The notes: generated by a model from the letters alone, not told the origin. A DNA stretch of 64,000 bases from Flavobacterium ginsenosidimutans (GCF_003254625.1 NZ_QJRJ01000065.1:24805-88804); one strand, 5' to 3'. Counted from the first letter of the stretch, positions 27,358 to 35,811 are shown. Numbers and translations: made by a program.

Positions 27358-28263
27358 TTAGATTCTAAAAATACCTCCTACAGCAATAATACGCTGGAAG
27401 AAGAAGAAATCTTGAGAAGCTTTATCTTCGTTGCTAACAGTAGTTCTAATATCCTGCATATTGATGTAACCACCTTTTAATTCTCCCTGAACATAGAAAT
27501 GTTTGAAAAAAGTAACGTTGATACCTGCTTTTGCAGAAACACCATAACCAGAAACGTGAAAATCATCATGACGTTCTTTACCTAAAACTGTTGCATTTGT
27601 TTTTGGATACAAAAGACCAGCTCCTAATCCTTCAGTTAAGTTAATCTGAACTTTATCAATGTTTGGAAGTCTGAACAATTTCGAAATATCATCAAATCTA
27701 GAAACCTCAGTATTAATGTAGTTTAAACCATCTGTATGTTCGTACATTAAAAAAGCAGGACCGCCTACCTGAGTTTCACCTTTATCAAAACCACCTTCTT
27801 GAGCACCACCTTGAGACATATCTACTGGTCTGTTATTGTACTCACCATTGTAAATTGAACCTGGATCATTTTCAGGTAAATTGATGTATCCGTTTACGTT
27901 TGCAATTTGATTTTGTGTCATTACATATTTCATGTGGTCAACACCAAGTGTAACGCTATAATGGTCACTAAAAAAATAACCTAATCTCAAATTGGTTTGC
28001 GGAATAGTCATATTCACTGGATTAACGTAGTCTACATGCCATCCTTTTGGTTTGTCATGAGCCGCCATATTCTCAACAGTAAAGTTGTAATCCTTACCTC
28101 TAAAGTTTACATCAGATTTTGAGTAACTTTCTCTGTTACCACCCCACATAACAAAGAATTTTCCTTTGTTGTGAGCGGCATATTTTTGTACAGGTATTTC
28201 TTCCTGAGCAAATGTGTTTAATGAAACACAAGCCAGTAAGAAAAATAAAATTTTTGTTTTCAA
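27358..28263 (-). CDS. Predicted outer-membrane beta-barrel protein, unknown function
   Basis: 301 residues. A signal peptide (KILFFLLACVSLNTFAQ) is followed by alternating polar and aromatic strands (NLRLGYFFSDHYSVTLGVDH; FYVQGELKGGYI) and a C-terminal IAVGGIFRI, typical of Bacteroidota outer-membrane barrels. No enzyme motif was seen. It is 22 bases downstream of kdsA on the same strand, so it may be co-expressed and linked to the outer envelope. I do not recognise a named family. Confidence 0.75.
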   Translation of the reverse strand: MKTKILFFLLACVSLNTFAQEEIPVQKYAAHNKGKFFVMWGGNRESYSKSDVNFRGKDYNFTVENMAAHDKPKGWHVDYVNPVNMTIPQTNLRLGYFFSDHYSVTLGVDHMKYVMTQNQIANVNGYINLPENDPGSIYNGEYNNRPVDMSQGGAQEGGFDKGETQVGGPAFLMYEHTDGLNYINTEVSRFDDISKLFRLPNIDKVQINLTEGLGAGLLYPKTNATVLGKERHDDFHVSGYGVSAKAGINVTFFKHFYVQGELKGGYINMQDIRTTVSNEDKASQDFFFFQRIIAVGGIFRI

Positions 28264-28285
28264 AGAACTTAAGTGTTATAAATTA

Positions 28286-29104
28286 TTAAAAGGCATTTAC
28301 AGTTTTTCTAATAGCTACCAACTTGTTCATTAAACCTTCAAAATAGTCTAAATGAAGCATATTAGCACCATCACTTTTTGCATTTGCAGGGTCAAAATGG
28401 GTTTCGATAAAAATACCGTCAACACCAACAGCGATACCCGCTTTTGCTACTGTTTCAATCATGTCAGGTCTTCCGCCAGTAACACCAGCAGTTTGATTTG
28501 GCTGTTGTAAAGAGTGAGTAACGTCTAGAACCGTAGAAGCATATTGCTGCATAGTAGGAATTCCTCTAAAATCAACAATCATGTCTTGATAACCAAACAT
28601 AGTACCACGATCTGTAACCATAACATTTTCATTATTACAGTCTAATACTTTTTGAACAGCATGTTTCATGCTTTCTGGACTCATAAATTGTCCTTTTTTC
28701 AAGTTTACTGTTTTTCCTGTATTAGCCGCAGCTACAACAAGATCAGTCTGACGAACTAAGAAAGCTGGAATCTGCAATACATCAACGTATTGAGCAGCCA
28801 TATCTGCATCTTCGTTAGTATGGATATCAGTTACAGTTGGAACATGAAAAGTTTCCGAAACTTTTCTTAAGATTTTTAATGCTTTTTCGTCACCAATTCC
28901 AGAAAAACTGTCAATTCTAGAACGGTTTGCTTTTTTGAAAGATCCTTTAAATACGTAAGGAATCTGAAGTTTGTCGGTAATGCCAACTAATTTTTCAGCA
29001 ATTCTCAACGCCATTTCTTCTCCTTCGATAGCGCAAGGCCCAGATAATAAAAAGAAATTCCCGCTGTCAGTATGCTTAATTTGTGGAATATGTTGTATGT
29101 TCAT
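28286..29104 (-). CDS. kdsA: 3-deoxy-8-phosphooctulonate synthase (KDO-8-P synthase)
   Basis: 272 residues from ATG 29104. Family motifs in order: FLLSGPCAIEGEE, YVFKGSFKKANRSR, VPTVTDIHTNEDAD, DVLQIPAFLVRQTDL, KKGQFMSP, VTDRGTMFGYQD, and a C-terminal Asp-rich barrel end. It condenses phosphoenolpyruvate with arabinose-5-phosphate in the cytoplasm to start KDO synthesis for lipopolysaccharide. A longer reading frame from ATG 29137 is rejected because a -7 box (29125-29132) lies inside it. Confidence 0.96.
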   Translation of the reverse strand: MNIQHIPQIKHTDSGNFFLLSGPCAIEGEEMALRIAEKLVGITDKLQIPYVFKGSFKKANRSRIDSFSGIGDEKALKILRKVSETFHVPTVTDIHTNEDADMAAQYVDVLQIPAFLVRQTDLVVAAANTGKTVNLKKGQFMSPESMKHAVQKVLDCNNENVMVTDRGTMFGYQDMIVDFRGIPTMQQYASTVLDVTHSLQQPNQTAGVTGGRPDMIETVAKAGIAVGVDGIFIETHFDPANAKSDGANMLHLDYFEGLMNKLVAIRKTVNAF

Positions 29105-29124
29105 AAAATTATTTTTTTGCACTG

Positions 29125-29132
29125 CAAAGGTA
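29125..29132 (-). promoter_or_regulatory. -7 box TACCTTTG of kdsA
   Basis: Minus-strand TACCTTTG, about 20 bases before ATG 29104. It fits TAnnTTTG; no -33 TTG is obvious. Confidence 0.55.
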
Positions 29133-29220
29133 GTCATGATTTATGAATAGCAGATGAAGATTTAAGATTATTTTAAGAAGTCGAATAATTGACTAGGAGC
29201 TTAGTAGAATTAACGAATTT

Positions 29221-29454
29221 CTAAAATTTCTCTAGAATGATTAAATCCTTTTTCCGAGGCAATATTAAAGCATGAAAAGAAACTAATGCATGATATTTAT
29301 CATGTTCTAAAGTTTGGCAATCATAAAAGATAAAACTAGTTCAAGATACCAAACTAAATTTAACTGAAGCAGGCTTATAGATTGTTTTAGTGCCTATCAT
29401 TAATTGAAACAAGATAGGAAGAAAGAATAATATTAAAGGAAGCAATTCAAGCAT
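29221..29454 (-). pseudogene. Possible broken small membrane-protein gene
   Basis: In the 337-base gap between kdsA and the next lipoprotein gene, the minus strand starts at ATG 29454 with a hydrophobic segment (MLELLPLILFFLPILFQLMI). It continues for 37 codons to a TGA at 29341-29343, then stays open in the same frame for 39 more codons to TAG at 29221-29223. It looks like a once longer membrane protein cut by a stop. It could also be chance; no homologue was recognised. Confidence 0.3.
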
Positions 29455-29474
29455 ATCTCAAGAATTGATTATGT

Positions 29475-29921
29475 TTATTTCAACCTCAATCCCACAGGAA
29501 CCATTAAAATTCCTTTTTCATAAATATTCAAATACAGTTTAACTGGTTTCTTTTGGCCTTCCCATTTTAGTTCATAAACATTCAGGAATCCAGCTCCCAT
29601 ATTGCTTCTTTTAGTTGGAAACGGGCAGCAGGTTTCTAATCTTGTGTAAGTAATGACTTCACCATTTGGTCCAGCCAAAGCATTTAAAAAACGAGATTCG
29701 TTTAAAGTTTCGTTATTGGTATTTTGAAAAAAGATATTAACTGGATAATCTGGATCGTAACCGTATTTTTTGTCTTTTGCAAACTGTGTAATGGAAAAAG
29801 TATTGTCTTTCTTTAAAATCAAATCTGGTGCATTATTGTCGACATTTTTCAAAGTTGACTTTGTACTTATGCACGAAGAAGCAGTGATTAATAAGACAAT
29901 AAAAAGAGCTATTTTTTTCAT
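29475..29921 (-). CDS. Small lipoprotein of the KYGYD/NALAGPNGE family
   Basis: 148 residues. The lipoprotein signal has Cys in LLITASSCIST. Conserved-looking blocks are KKYGYDPDYPVNIFFQN, RFLNALAGPNGE, TCCPFPTKRS and KPVKLYLNIYEKGILMVPVG. From memory, relatives in flavobacteria are sometimes labelled 2-dehydro-3-deoxyphosphooctonate aldolase, but nothing here resembles an aldolase fold, and the label may have spread from the nearby kdsA. Envelope location is likely; function unknown. Confidence 0.75.
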   Translation of the reverse strand: MKKIALFIVLLITASSCISTKSTLKNVDNNAPDLILKKDNTFSITQFAKDKKYGYDPDYPVNIFFQNTNNETLNESRFLNALAGPNGEVITYTRLETCCPFPTKRSNMGAGFLNVYELKWEGQKKPVKLYLNIYEKGILMVPVGLRLK

Positions 29922-29942
29922 GAGTTGAGGTTGTTGCGAAAG

Positions 29943-31910
29943 TTAAACTGGTTGCTGTATTTTTTTTGGATTTAATTTTAGAATACCAACTACAATCAGA
30001 TATTGTGCCAGAAGATAAGTCAGCATGATAAAAAATGAGCTTTTCGGAATTGGAGCATAAAATTTGTTTACAGCCAAAATACTATCGGAAATAACAAATA
30101 AAAGAGCGCCTAAAAAAACAAGCGCATTACCTGGTTTTTCCCATACTAAAAATCCGTTAAAAGCAAAAAGAAGCATTATCGAAATAACAGATGCATAAAC
30201 CGAAACAGGAATTTGCAGTTCTCCTAAATATGGCATTAAAAAAGAAACCATCCCGATTAAATAAATGGCGATTAAAACACTTCCAAATATGAAAAACGGT
30301 TTATTCTGTTTTTTTCTAATTCTGTTTTGTTTGTTAAAGAGAACGCAATAAAGAATATGTGCTGTTAAGAAACTGACAAGTCCTAAGATAAAGTAAATTT
30401 CGCCAAGCTCAGTAAAAAGCAGAATAACATCTCCGATCCAAGAAAATACTAAAGCGATCAATAAAGTATTCTGAGTTGGAAATTTTCTGTAGAAATAAGC
30501 TCCGAACCCAATAATTGGAATTAAAATGGGTTTGAGAAAAAGATCAAAACGCTCGTAGCCCGAGACCAGAATAGCCAAATAGACTATGCTGAACGCAACG
30601 TAAAGTTTAAAAAAAGAAGAATTTCTCATAATAGGGGGGTATGAATTTATATATTGGTTTTGGTTGGTTTTAAATTCAAAATTAACAAAATAAAGTGTTG
30701 TTAAAAAGGATAAGATCAGGTACGTAAAAATAATATAATTACTAATTGGAATAACACGATTTAAGCCAAACCAATCGCCGTAATAAGCTATAATACAAAT
30801 TACAAGTCCCAATCTAAGACCTTCCCATAAAAGAGCAAATCGATTTTTGTCCATTAACTCCGTATAACTATAGATGGTAACAAAAATAAAAAATCCATAG
30901 ATAAAGATATTTGGAAGACCGATTTTAGCAATATTATCAAATAAATAACTCACAAACAATAACGTAATTAGCATTTGTGAGACAGACCAGTATATTAGAT
31001 TTTGAGAATTTTGTGTGCCGTATTTTTCAAAATCAAAAACATTTTCAATTTTGTTTACAGGATATTTCTCTTCAAAGTTTTCTGGACGCCAGCCTGTTGG
31101 TTTGAACCAAATGGTCAATTTGTCTTTCCATTTAGGAGCGCGCCAGGCATCTTTAATCAATAAACTCAAATGCTGAAAATTTATTTTAACTGGATTCCAA
31201 GTATTTGCAGGTCTAGTGATTCCGAAAACAGGAGGTACATCGTCTAATTCCTCTTGAAAAGTTCCAAAAAGCTTATCCCAAAAAATAAAAATCTGCGAAT
31301 GGTTTTTGTCTAAATATTCTGGATTAATGGCATGGTGCACTCGATGATGTGAAGGAGTTACTAAAATATGCTCCAAAAAGCCCATTTTTTTAATGTGTTT
31401 GGTATGATACCAAAATTGCAAAAACAAATGTATTGGAAGGGTTATCGCAATTACAGAAGCAGGAACGCCCAGTAATGCAGCAGGAATCAATAAAAAGGTA
31501 AATAAATTAACCAAACTAGCAATGGGCTGACGAAGTGCACAGGCAAGATTAAATTCTTCGCTACTATGATGAATAGCATGTTTGTTCCAAAGAAAATTAA
31601 TTTGATGCGCTAGCCGATGACTCCAATATCCGTAGAAATCAATAACAAAAAAGGCGATGAAGTAGGATAGAACGTTGGCTTCTAAATGCTGAAATGCGAT
31701 CTTAGAAACAAGCCATTCGTAGGAAAGAAAAGTGATACTGAGTCCTAAAACATCTTTTACAGAATTGGTTATTCCAGAACTAATACTCGATACGCTGTCT
31801 ATTAGTGGCGCTGTATCGTTTTTCACATAAATGCCGTATATTTTTTCAATGATAATTAAAGTCAAAAAAATGGGCATTGCAATAATCAATATCTTTCCAT
31901 ATTCCTCCAT
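29943..31910 (-). CDS. Fatty-acid-hydroxylase (AGMO-like) fused to YhhN lysoplasmalogenase
   Basis: 655 residues, all membrane. Residues 1-410 form a fatty-acid-hydroxylase/sterol-desaturase domain with the di-iron histidine boxes HRLAH (98-102), HAIHH (111-115) and HHRVHH (188-193), arranged as in alkylglycerol monooxygenase (TMEM195). Residues about 430-650 form a YhhN/TMEM86 domain with GD at 493-494 (WIGDVILLF) and multiple helices; that family hydrolyses lysoplasmalogens. Both known activities cut ether lipids, so the fusion suggests a two-step ether-lipid-breaking enzyme. Both halves look intact. Start ATG 31910. Confidence 0.85.
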   Translation of the reverse strand: MEEYGKILIIAMPIFLTLIIIEKIYGIYVKNDTAPLIDSVSSISSGITNSVKDVLGLSITFLSYEWLVSKIAFQHLEANVLSYFIAFFVIDFYGYWSHRLAHQINFLWNKHAIHHSSEEFNLACALRQPIASLVNLFTFLLIPAALLGVPASVIAITLPIHLFLQFWYHTKHIKKMGFLEHILVTPSHHRVHHAINPEYLDKNHSQIFIFWDKLFGTFQEELDDVPPVFGITRPANTWNPVKINFQHLSLLIKDAWRAPKWKDKLTIWFKPTGWRPENFEEKYPVNKIENVFDFEKYGTQNSQNLIYWSVSQMLITLLFVSYLFDNIAKIGLPNIFIYGFFIFVTIYSYTELMDKNRFALLWEGLRLGLVICIIAYYGDWFGLNRVIPISNYIIFTYLILSFLTTLYFVNFEFKTNQNQYINSYPPIMRNSSFFKLYVAFSIVYLAILVSGYERFDLFLKPILIPIIGFGAYFYRKFPTQNTLLIALVFSWIGDVILLFTELGEIYFILGLVSFLTAHILYCVLFNKQNRIRKKQNKPFFIFGSVLIAIYLIGMVSFLMPYLGELQIPVSVYASVISIMLLFAFNGFLVWEKPGNALVFLGALLFVISDSILAVNKFYAPIPKSSFFIMLTYLLAQYLIVVGILKLNPKKIQQPV

Positions 31911-31917
31911 AAAAAAA

Positions 31918-31956
31918 GCATTCTATTTCAGTCAAATATATAATAAAATAGAATGC
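31918..31956. repeat. Hairpin repeat, copy 1 (GCATTCTATTT)
   Basis: GCATTCTATTT (31918-31928) inverted as AAATAGAATGC (31946-31956). The right arm with its flanks (AATAAAATAGAATGCATTTT) recurs exactly in the copy at 32086-32135. It lies just upstream of the 655-codon gene. Confidence 0.75.
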
Positions 31957-32085
31957 ATTTTATATTATCGTTAAATTAAACGATTTTTAATGTGATATTT
32001 TGAATTAAAATAAATAAAACAGGAAAGGTTCTTTAATGTTTTAACTAACTTTTTGATGCGAGAAATAAAGGAAGTAATTTCAAAA

Positions 32086-32135
32086 AAAATGCATTCTATT
32101 CAATTCTAGTATAGAATAAAATAGAATGCATTTTT
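32086..32135. repeat. Hairpin repeat, copy 2; likely terminator of clpS
   Basis: AAAATGCATTCTATT (32086-32100) pairs with AATAGAATGCATTTTT (32120-32135), with an inner ATTCTA/TAGAAT pairing. Both ends carry A/T runs, so it can terminate clpS on the minus strand. Confidence 0.75.
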
Positions 32136-32148
32136 AAATTATTTTCAA

Positions 32149-32424
32149 CTAAACAATTTCGGCGCTTAGTCCAGCTTCCAAAAGTTGTGTGCATTGAGGT
32201 TTAAGCTTTTCAATCGGACCTGTTTTTACAGTGCATTTTCCATTGTAATGAACAATCAAAGAGCATTGTTCAGCTTGTTCAGCTGTGTGGTCACAAACAC
32301 GCATAAGAGTATCGATTACGTGATCAAAAGTGTTTACATCATCATTATACACAATGATCTCGTTATTAAAAGCAATAGCTTCTTTTTCGCGAACTCTTTC
32401 TCTTACTTTTTCTTTAGTACTCAT
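32149..32424 (-). CDS. clpS: ClpS, adaptor of the ClpAP protease
   Basis: 91 residues. The core IIVYNDDVNTFDHVIDTLM contains the NDD-NTF N-degron-pocket signature of ClpS, followed by the AEQAEQCSLIVHYNGKCTVKTG stretch split around its helix and strand. It delivers proteins with N-end-rule residues to the ClpA unfoldase in the cytoplasm. It is 36 bases after prmA on the same strand. Start ATG 32424 gives the usual length. Confidence 0.95.
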   Translation of the reverse strand: MSTKEKVRERVREKEAIAFNNEIIVYNDDVNTFDHVIDTLMRVCDHTAEQAEQCSLIVHYNGKCTVKTGPIEKLKPQCTQLLEAGLSAEIV

Positions 32425-32460
32425 GTCTTATAGGTTTTGTACTGAATTGAATATCAGTAA

Positions 32461-33291
32461 CTAATTTACATATTTTAAAGATACCCAGTTGTTTCTCTGA
32501 AGCTTTTTAACATAAATTAAACCCTTTTCAACGCAAGAAGCATCAATAAATGGAATATCTTCTTCATAAAAACCGCTAAAAAGAATAATTCCTTTTGGGT
32601 TTAAAGCATCAACATAAGACTGCATATCGTTCAACAAAATATTTCTGTTGATATTGGCAATGATTAAATCGTATTTTTTACCTGCTAATAAAGCAGCATC
32701 GCCCTCATAAACGCTGATATGTTTACAATTATTGCGTTCGGCATTTTCGATAGAATTTAAATAACACCAATTATCAATATCAATGGCATCAATAGGTTCT
32801 GCACCTTTCATTTCAGCTAAAATGGCCAAAATGGCAGTTCCGCACCCCATATCAAGCGTTTTTAAACCTTTTACATCCATTTCCAATAAATGCTGAATCA
32901 TCATGTGAGTGGTCTCATGATGTCCTGTTCCAAAACTCATTTTTGGTTCAATTACAATATCAAATTCAGCATCTGTTTTTTCATGAAAAGGAGCACGAAC
33001 ATGGCATTTTCCGTCAACATCAATTGGCTCGAAGTTTTTTTCCCATTCTTCGTTCCAGTTTACCTGATCGATTTCTTCAATCGTATATTCAATTTTAAAC
33101 TCTTCAGATTGTAAAATATAAATATCATCTAGGATATTTTCGTCCCATAAATCTTTCTTCACAAAAGCCGAAATACCGTTCTCAGTTTCTGTAAAACTTT
33201 CAAACGCTTTTTCGCCCAATTCAGCCACTAAAATTTCAGAACCCAATTCTTTCGGCTCAATCGTAAAATGATATCCTAAATAGATGTTTGA
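32461..33291 (-). CDS. prmA: Ribosomal protein L11 methyltransferase
   Basis: 276 residues from ATG 33291. The C-terminal half is a class I methyltransferase: SFGTGHHETTHMMI, LDMGCGTAILAILA (SAM-binding), then DLIIANINRNIL, the NxxxN-type motif of PrmA. It trimethylates L11 lysines and the N-terminus. A reading frame from TTG 33312 is rejected because that TTG is part of the -7 box at 33310-33317. It lies in the minus-strand run with tpiA and clpS. Confidence 0.95.
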   Translation of the reverse strand, partial: SNIYLGYHFTIEPKELGSEILVAELGEKAFESFTETENGISAFVKKDLWDENILDDIYILQSEEFKIEYTIEEIDQVNWNEEWEKNFEPIDVDGKCHVRAPFHEKTDAEFDIVIEPKMSFGTGHHETTHMMIQHLLEMDVKGLKTLDMGCGTAILAILAEMKGAEPIDAIDIDNWCYLNSIENAERNNCKHISVYEGDAALLAGKKYDLIIANINRNILLNDMQSYVDALNPKGIILFSGFYEEDIPFIDASCVEKGLIYVKKLQRNNWVSLKYVN

Positions 33292-33309
33292 CATAAATAA
33301 AAATTTTTG

Positions 33310-33317
33310 CAAAGGTA
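33310..33317 (-). promoter_or_regulatory. -7 box TACCTTTG of prmA
   Basis: Minus-strand TACCTTTG ends 19 bases before ATG 33291. It is downstream of the tpiA terminator, so prmA-clpS has its own start of transcription. No -33 TTG is visible. Confidence 0.55.
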
Positions 33318-33384
33318 AGAATACAAAGTAGAAGTTGTCTAAAAATGTAAAAGAACATTTTTAATTTAAGAATAATTTAAAAAC

Positions 33385-33414
33385 AAAAAGTGTTTGCATC
33401 AGCAAACACTTTTT
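33385..33414 (-). terminator. Terminator after tpiA
   Basis: AAAAAGTGTTTGC (33385-33397), ATCA loop, GCAAACACTTTTT (33402-33414); a perfect 13-bp stem. Confidence 0.88.
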
Positions 33415-33430
33415 TATAATGTGAGATTTC

Positions 33431-33486
33431 AAAATCTAAAATCTAAAATCTAAAATCTAAAATCTAAAATCTAAAATCTAAAATCT
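33431..33486 (-). repeat. Heptanucleotide tandem repeat (AAAATCT)8
   Basis: Eight perfect copies of AAAATCT directly after the tpiA stop and before its terminator, with a degenerate ninth. It is transcribed but not translated. Copy number could vary by slippage. Confidence 0.95.
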
Positions 33487-33490
33487 AAAA

Positions 33491-34243
33491 TTAGATAGCA
33501 GTAACAATAGCTAAGAAATCGTCAGCTTTTAAAGCTGCACCTCCAATTAAACCACCATCTACGTCTGGTTTAGAGAAGATTTCTTTAGCGTTTTCTGGTT
33601 TTACAGAACCACCGTATAAAATAGAAACTTCATCAGCGATTTCAGCTCCAAAAGCCTTACGGATAGTTTCTCTGATGAATTCGTGCATTTCTTGTGCTTG
33701 TTCTGGCGAAGCAGTTTCTCCAGTTCCAATAGCCCAAACTGGCTCGTAAGCTAAAACAATTTTAGACCAAGATTCTTTAGCAATATGGAAAACACCATCA
33801 CGTAATTGATTTTCAACAATATTAAAGTGATTTCCAGATTGACGATCTTTTAATTCTTCACCAAAACAGAAAATAACTGTCATGCCGTGTTTTAAAGCTG
33901 TGTCAACTTTGTTAGCAATTAAAGCATCAGTTTCGTGGAAAATAGCTCTGCGCTCAGAGTGACCTAAGATTACAGTATTAACTCCAATGCTTGTTAACAT
34001 ATCTGCAGAAATTTCTCCTGTAAAAGCACCGCCTTCAGCTTGGTGAACATTTTGAGCAGAAACTCCAATAGTTGTGTTTTTTAATTTTGCAGCCGCTGCT
34101 TGTAAGTTTACAAAAGTTGGCGCTACAATTACTTGTGCATTTGTTTTTGCTGGAATTTTAGCAATTAACTCGTTTAATAATTCTTCAGTTTGTGCAGCAT
34201 TTTTATGCATTTTCCAGTTTCCTGCAACAATCGATTTTCTCAT
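33491..34243 (-). CDS. tpiA: Triosephosphate isomerase
   Basis: 250 residues, usual length. MRKSIVAGNWKMHKN holds the active-site Asn and Lys, VILGHSERR the electrophilic His region, VLAYEPVWAIGTG the catalytic Glu, and SILYGGSVKPENA the phosphate-binding loop. It interconverts the two triose phosphates of glycolysis. It lies 54 bases after a TlpA-like gene on the same strand and is closed by a terminator after an (AAAATCT)8 array. Confidence 0.98.
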   Translation of the reverse strand: MRKSIVAGNWKMHKNAAQTEELLNELIAKIPAKTNAQVIVAPTFVNLQAAAAKLKNTTIGVSAQNVHQAEGGAFTGEISADMLTSIGVNTVILGHSERRAIFHETDALIANKVDTALKHGMTVIFCFGEELKDRQSGNHFNIVENQLRDGVFHIAKESWSKIVLAYEPVWAIGTGETASPEQAQEMHEFIRETIRKAFGAEIADEVSILYGGSVKPENAKEIFSKPDVDGGLIGGAALKADDFLAIVTAI

Positions 34244-34297
34244 TTTGGTAGTTTTATATTATTTTTTTGTTTTTTGTTTGAATTTTGTCTTGAAAAA

Positions 34298-34795
34298 TTA
34301 TTTCAATGATTGTAAAGTAGAATTGATTTTTTCGAAATCAGTTTCAATAGCGCGGTATAAAGCGATTTTCCCAGTTTTATCCACGATAATGTAACGCGGA
34401 ATCCAATCTAAATCGATAGCTTTTCCAAAAAGACCTTTCATTCCGTCATTCATCATGTAATGATCTCCTTTATTTAATTCGTGTTTTTCAATTCCTGCTT
34501 TCCATTTTTCAGCAGTTTTATCAGCCGAAATGAATAAGTAAGAAACCTCAGGATTATTAGCTTGTAATTCTTTTAATTTTGGCATTGCTTTTACGCAGTC
34601 ACCACACCAAGAAGCCCAAACTTCGATTACCAAAGTTTTTCCTTTGTATTTTTTTAAGATGTTTTTGAAAGTAACTTGACTTCCGTCAGTGGCTAGTAAT
34701 TTCTCAGATAAAGCTTCTTTAGAAAAAGCTGTTTTCTGAGCTTGTGTGCAAGAAAAAGAAATAAATGCAATTACGGCTAGGACTAATTGTTTCAT
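34298..34795 (-). CDS. TlpA-like thioredoxin, exported
   Basis: 165 residues. The signal peptide FISFSCTQAQK may be a lipoprotein signal (Cys16). A thioredoxin fold carries WASWCGDC at 60-67 and a cis-Pro region LDWIPRYIIVDKTG. It would be a periplasmic thiol reductase. It precedes tpiA and probably shares its message, with a good promoter at 34836-34864. In other Bacteroidota, as I recall, a similar gene often lies between the DoxX-like gene and tpiA. Confidence 0.88.
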   Translation of the reverse strand: MKQLVLAVIAFISFSCTQAQKTAFSKEALSEKLLATDGSQVTFKNILKKYKGKTLVIEVWASWCGDCVKAMPKLKELQANNPEVSYLFISADKTAEKWKAGIEKHELNKGDHYMMNDGMKGLFGKAIDLDWIPRYIIVDKTGKIALYRAIETDFEKINSTLQSLK

Positions 34796-34835
34796 ATTTT
34801 ACTAAAATTATTTTTTATTAGGGGTACTGAATTCA

Positions 34836-34864
34836 CAAAGTTAAACAAACAAATGGAATGCCAA
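34836..34864 (-). promoter_or_regulatory. Promoter of the thioredoxin-tpiA unit
   Basis: Minus strand: TTG (34864-34862), 18 bases, TAACTTTG (34843-34836). Both boxes of the flavobacterial consensus are present; transcription would start near 34829, ahead of ATG 34795. Confidence 0.65.
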
Positions 34865-35063
34865 TTGTACATTAACAAAATTTGAAGAGTCGTTTATTCT
34901 GTAACAAAACTGCGGTTTTGGGTTAGAAAAAGTGGAATGAAATCGTAATAGTAGAGGTCAAAAATCAGATATTTTTTACGCTGAGGTTTTTTAGAATTAA
35001 AAATGAGATTGAAATTTTATTTTTTGAAGAAGATTTTAATCCAAAAAAACGTCAGATTTCAAT

Positions 35064-35104
35064 AAAAAAGCCTTCAATAATTTTAATTTTATTGAAGGCT
35101 TTTT
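35064..35104 (-). terminator. Terminator after the 35.1-35.8 kb hydrolase gene
   Basis: A stem of about 16 bp built on AAAAAGCCTTCAATAA and TTATTGAAGGCTTTTT, T-rich on both strands. Confidence 0.85.
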
Positions 35105-35119
35105 ATATTTTTTTGAATC

Positions 35120-35779
35120 TTAATTCAGTTCATAATTTCCATTTGCCCATTTTTTGCTTGGAGCAATCCATTCATCTAATGCTTTATATAAAAAGCCGTG
35201 TTTCAAATTTGTATTTAATTCAATTTCTTTAAAATGCTCTATTTTGCATTTAGAAGTTTCTTTTCGCTTTATCGCAGAAACTCCATAAATATCTGATTTT
35301 TCATAAATGGTTAAAATATTACCGCAGAAATTAATATCTGGAATTTCCTGAATATCAACATCTCTAAAACACCCAATGAAAACAAAATTCACATCTGGAT
35401 TGGAGAGATAAGTTGAAACAAATTGGGCAATGTAACCGCCTTTTGAAGTTCCAATTACCGTAATATGATTTGGCGGAACACCTTTTTTAATTAATGCTTT
35501 TACCTGTTTAGTAATCTTTTGGGCATAATCAGCGGCGTTTGTGTTTTTCTTTCTTTTTTCACTAAAAACAATAAAGTTGTCTTTTCTAAAAGATTTTAAA
35601 ATTTCGTTGTATTCTGCTTTTCCATATTCGGGATGAGGTACATTTAACGGACTGTCTTCAACAAATTTATTATGAAAAAAGAAAATGTAACGTTGATTTT
35701 CATTTTTTGTCTGGCTAAAACTTACAATGCTAAATAAGATGGAGAATGAGTAAATAAGGGTTTTAAAGATTTTTTTCAT
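35120..35779 (-). CDS. Exported alpha/beta-hydrolase-like protein
   Basis: 219 residues. A signal peptide ends near VSFSQ. The elbow GTSKGGY (Ser in GxSxGG) and a His in LKHGFLY near the end give a plausible hydrolase triad; the acid may be the Asp in EKSDIYG. No substrate can be named. It belongs to the block of three genes (35.1-37.5 kb) that separates the DoxX-like gene from the thioredoxin-tpiA genes. Confidence 0.65.
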   Translation of the reverse strand: MKKIFKTLIYSFSILFSIVSFSQTKNENQRYIFFFHNKFVEDSPLNVPHPEYGKAEYNEILKSFRKDNFIVFSEKRKKNTNAADYAQKITKQVKALIKKGVPPNHITVIGTSKGGYIAQFVSTYLSNPDVNFVFIGCFRDVDIQEIPDINFCGNILTIYEKSDIYGVSAIKRKETSKCKIEHFKEIELNTNLKHGFLYKALDEWIAPSKKWANGNYELN

Positions 35780-35811
35780 GGATTAATTGATAGAAAAAGG
35801 ATGAAATTAAT

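Larger units (their letters stand above)
34796..35119. other. 324-base gap: promoter, AT-rich spacer, terminator
   Basis: It holds the thioredoxin promoter (34836-34864) and the terminator of the 35.1-35.8 kb gene (35064-35104). The rest is AT-rich, with no open frame worth reporting. Confidence 0.7.

Noticed and set aside
29105..29137. Earlier ATG for kdsA
   Set aside because: It lies on the promoter box and adds eleven residues not typical for the family.
33431..33486. CRISPR-like array
   Set aside because: Units are 7 bases with no spacers; no cas gene nearby.
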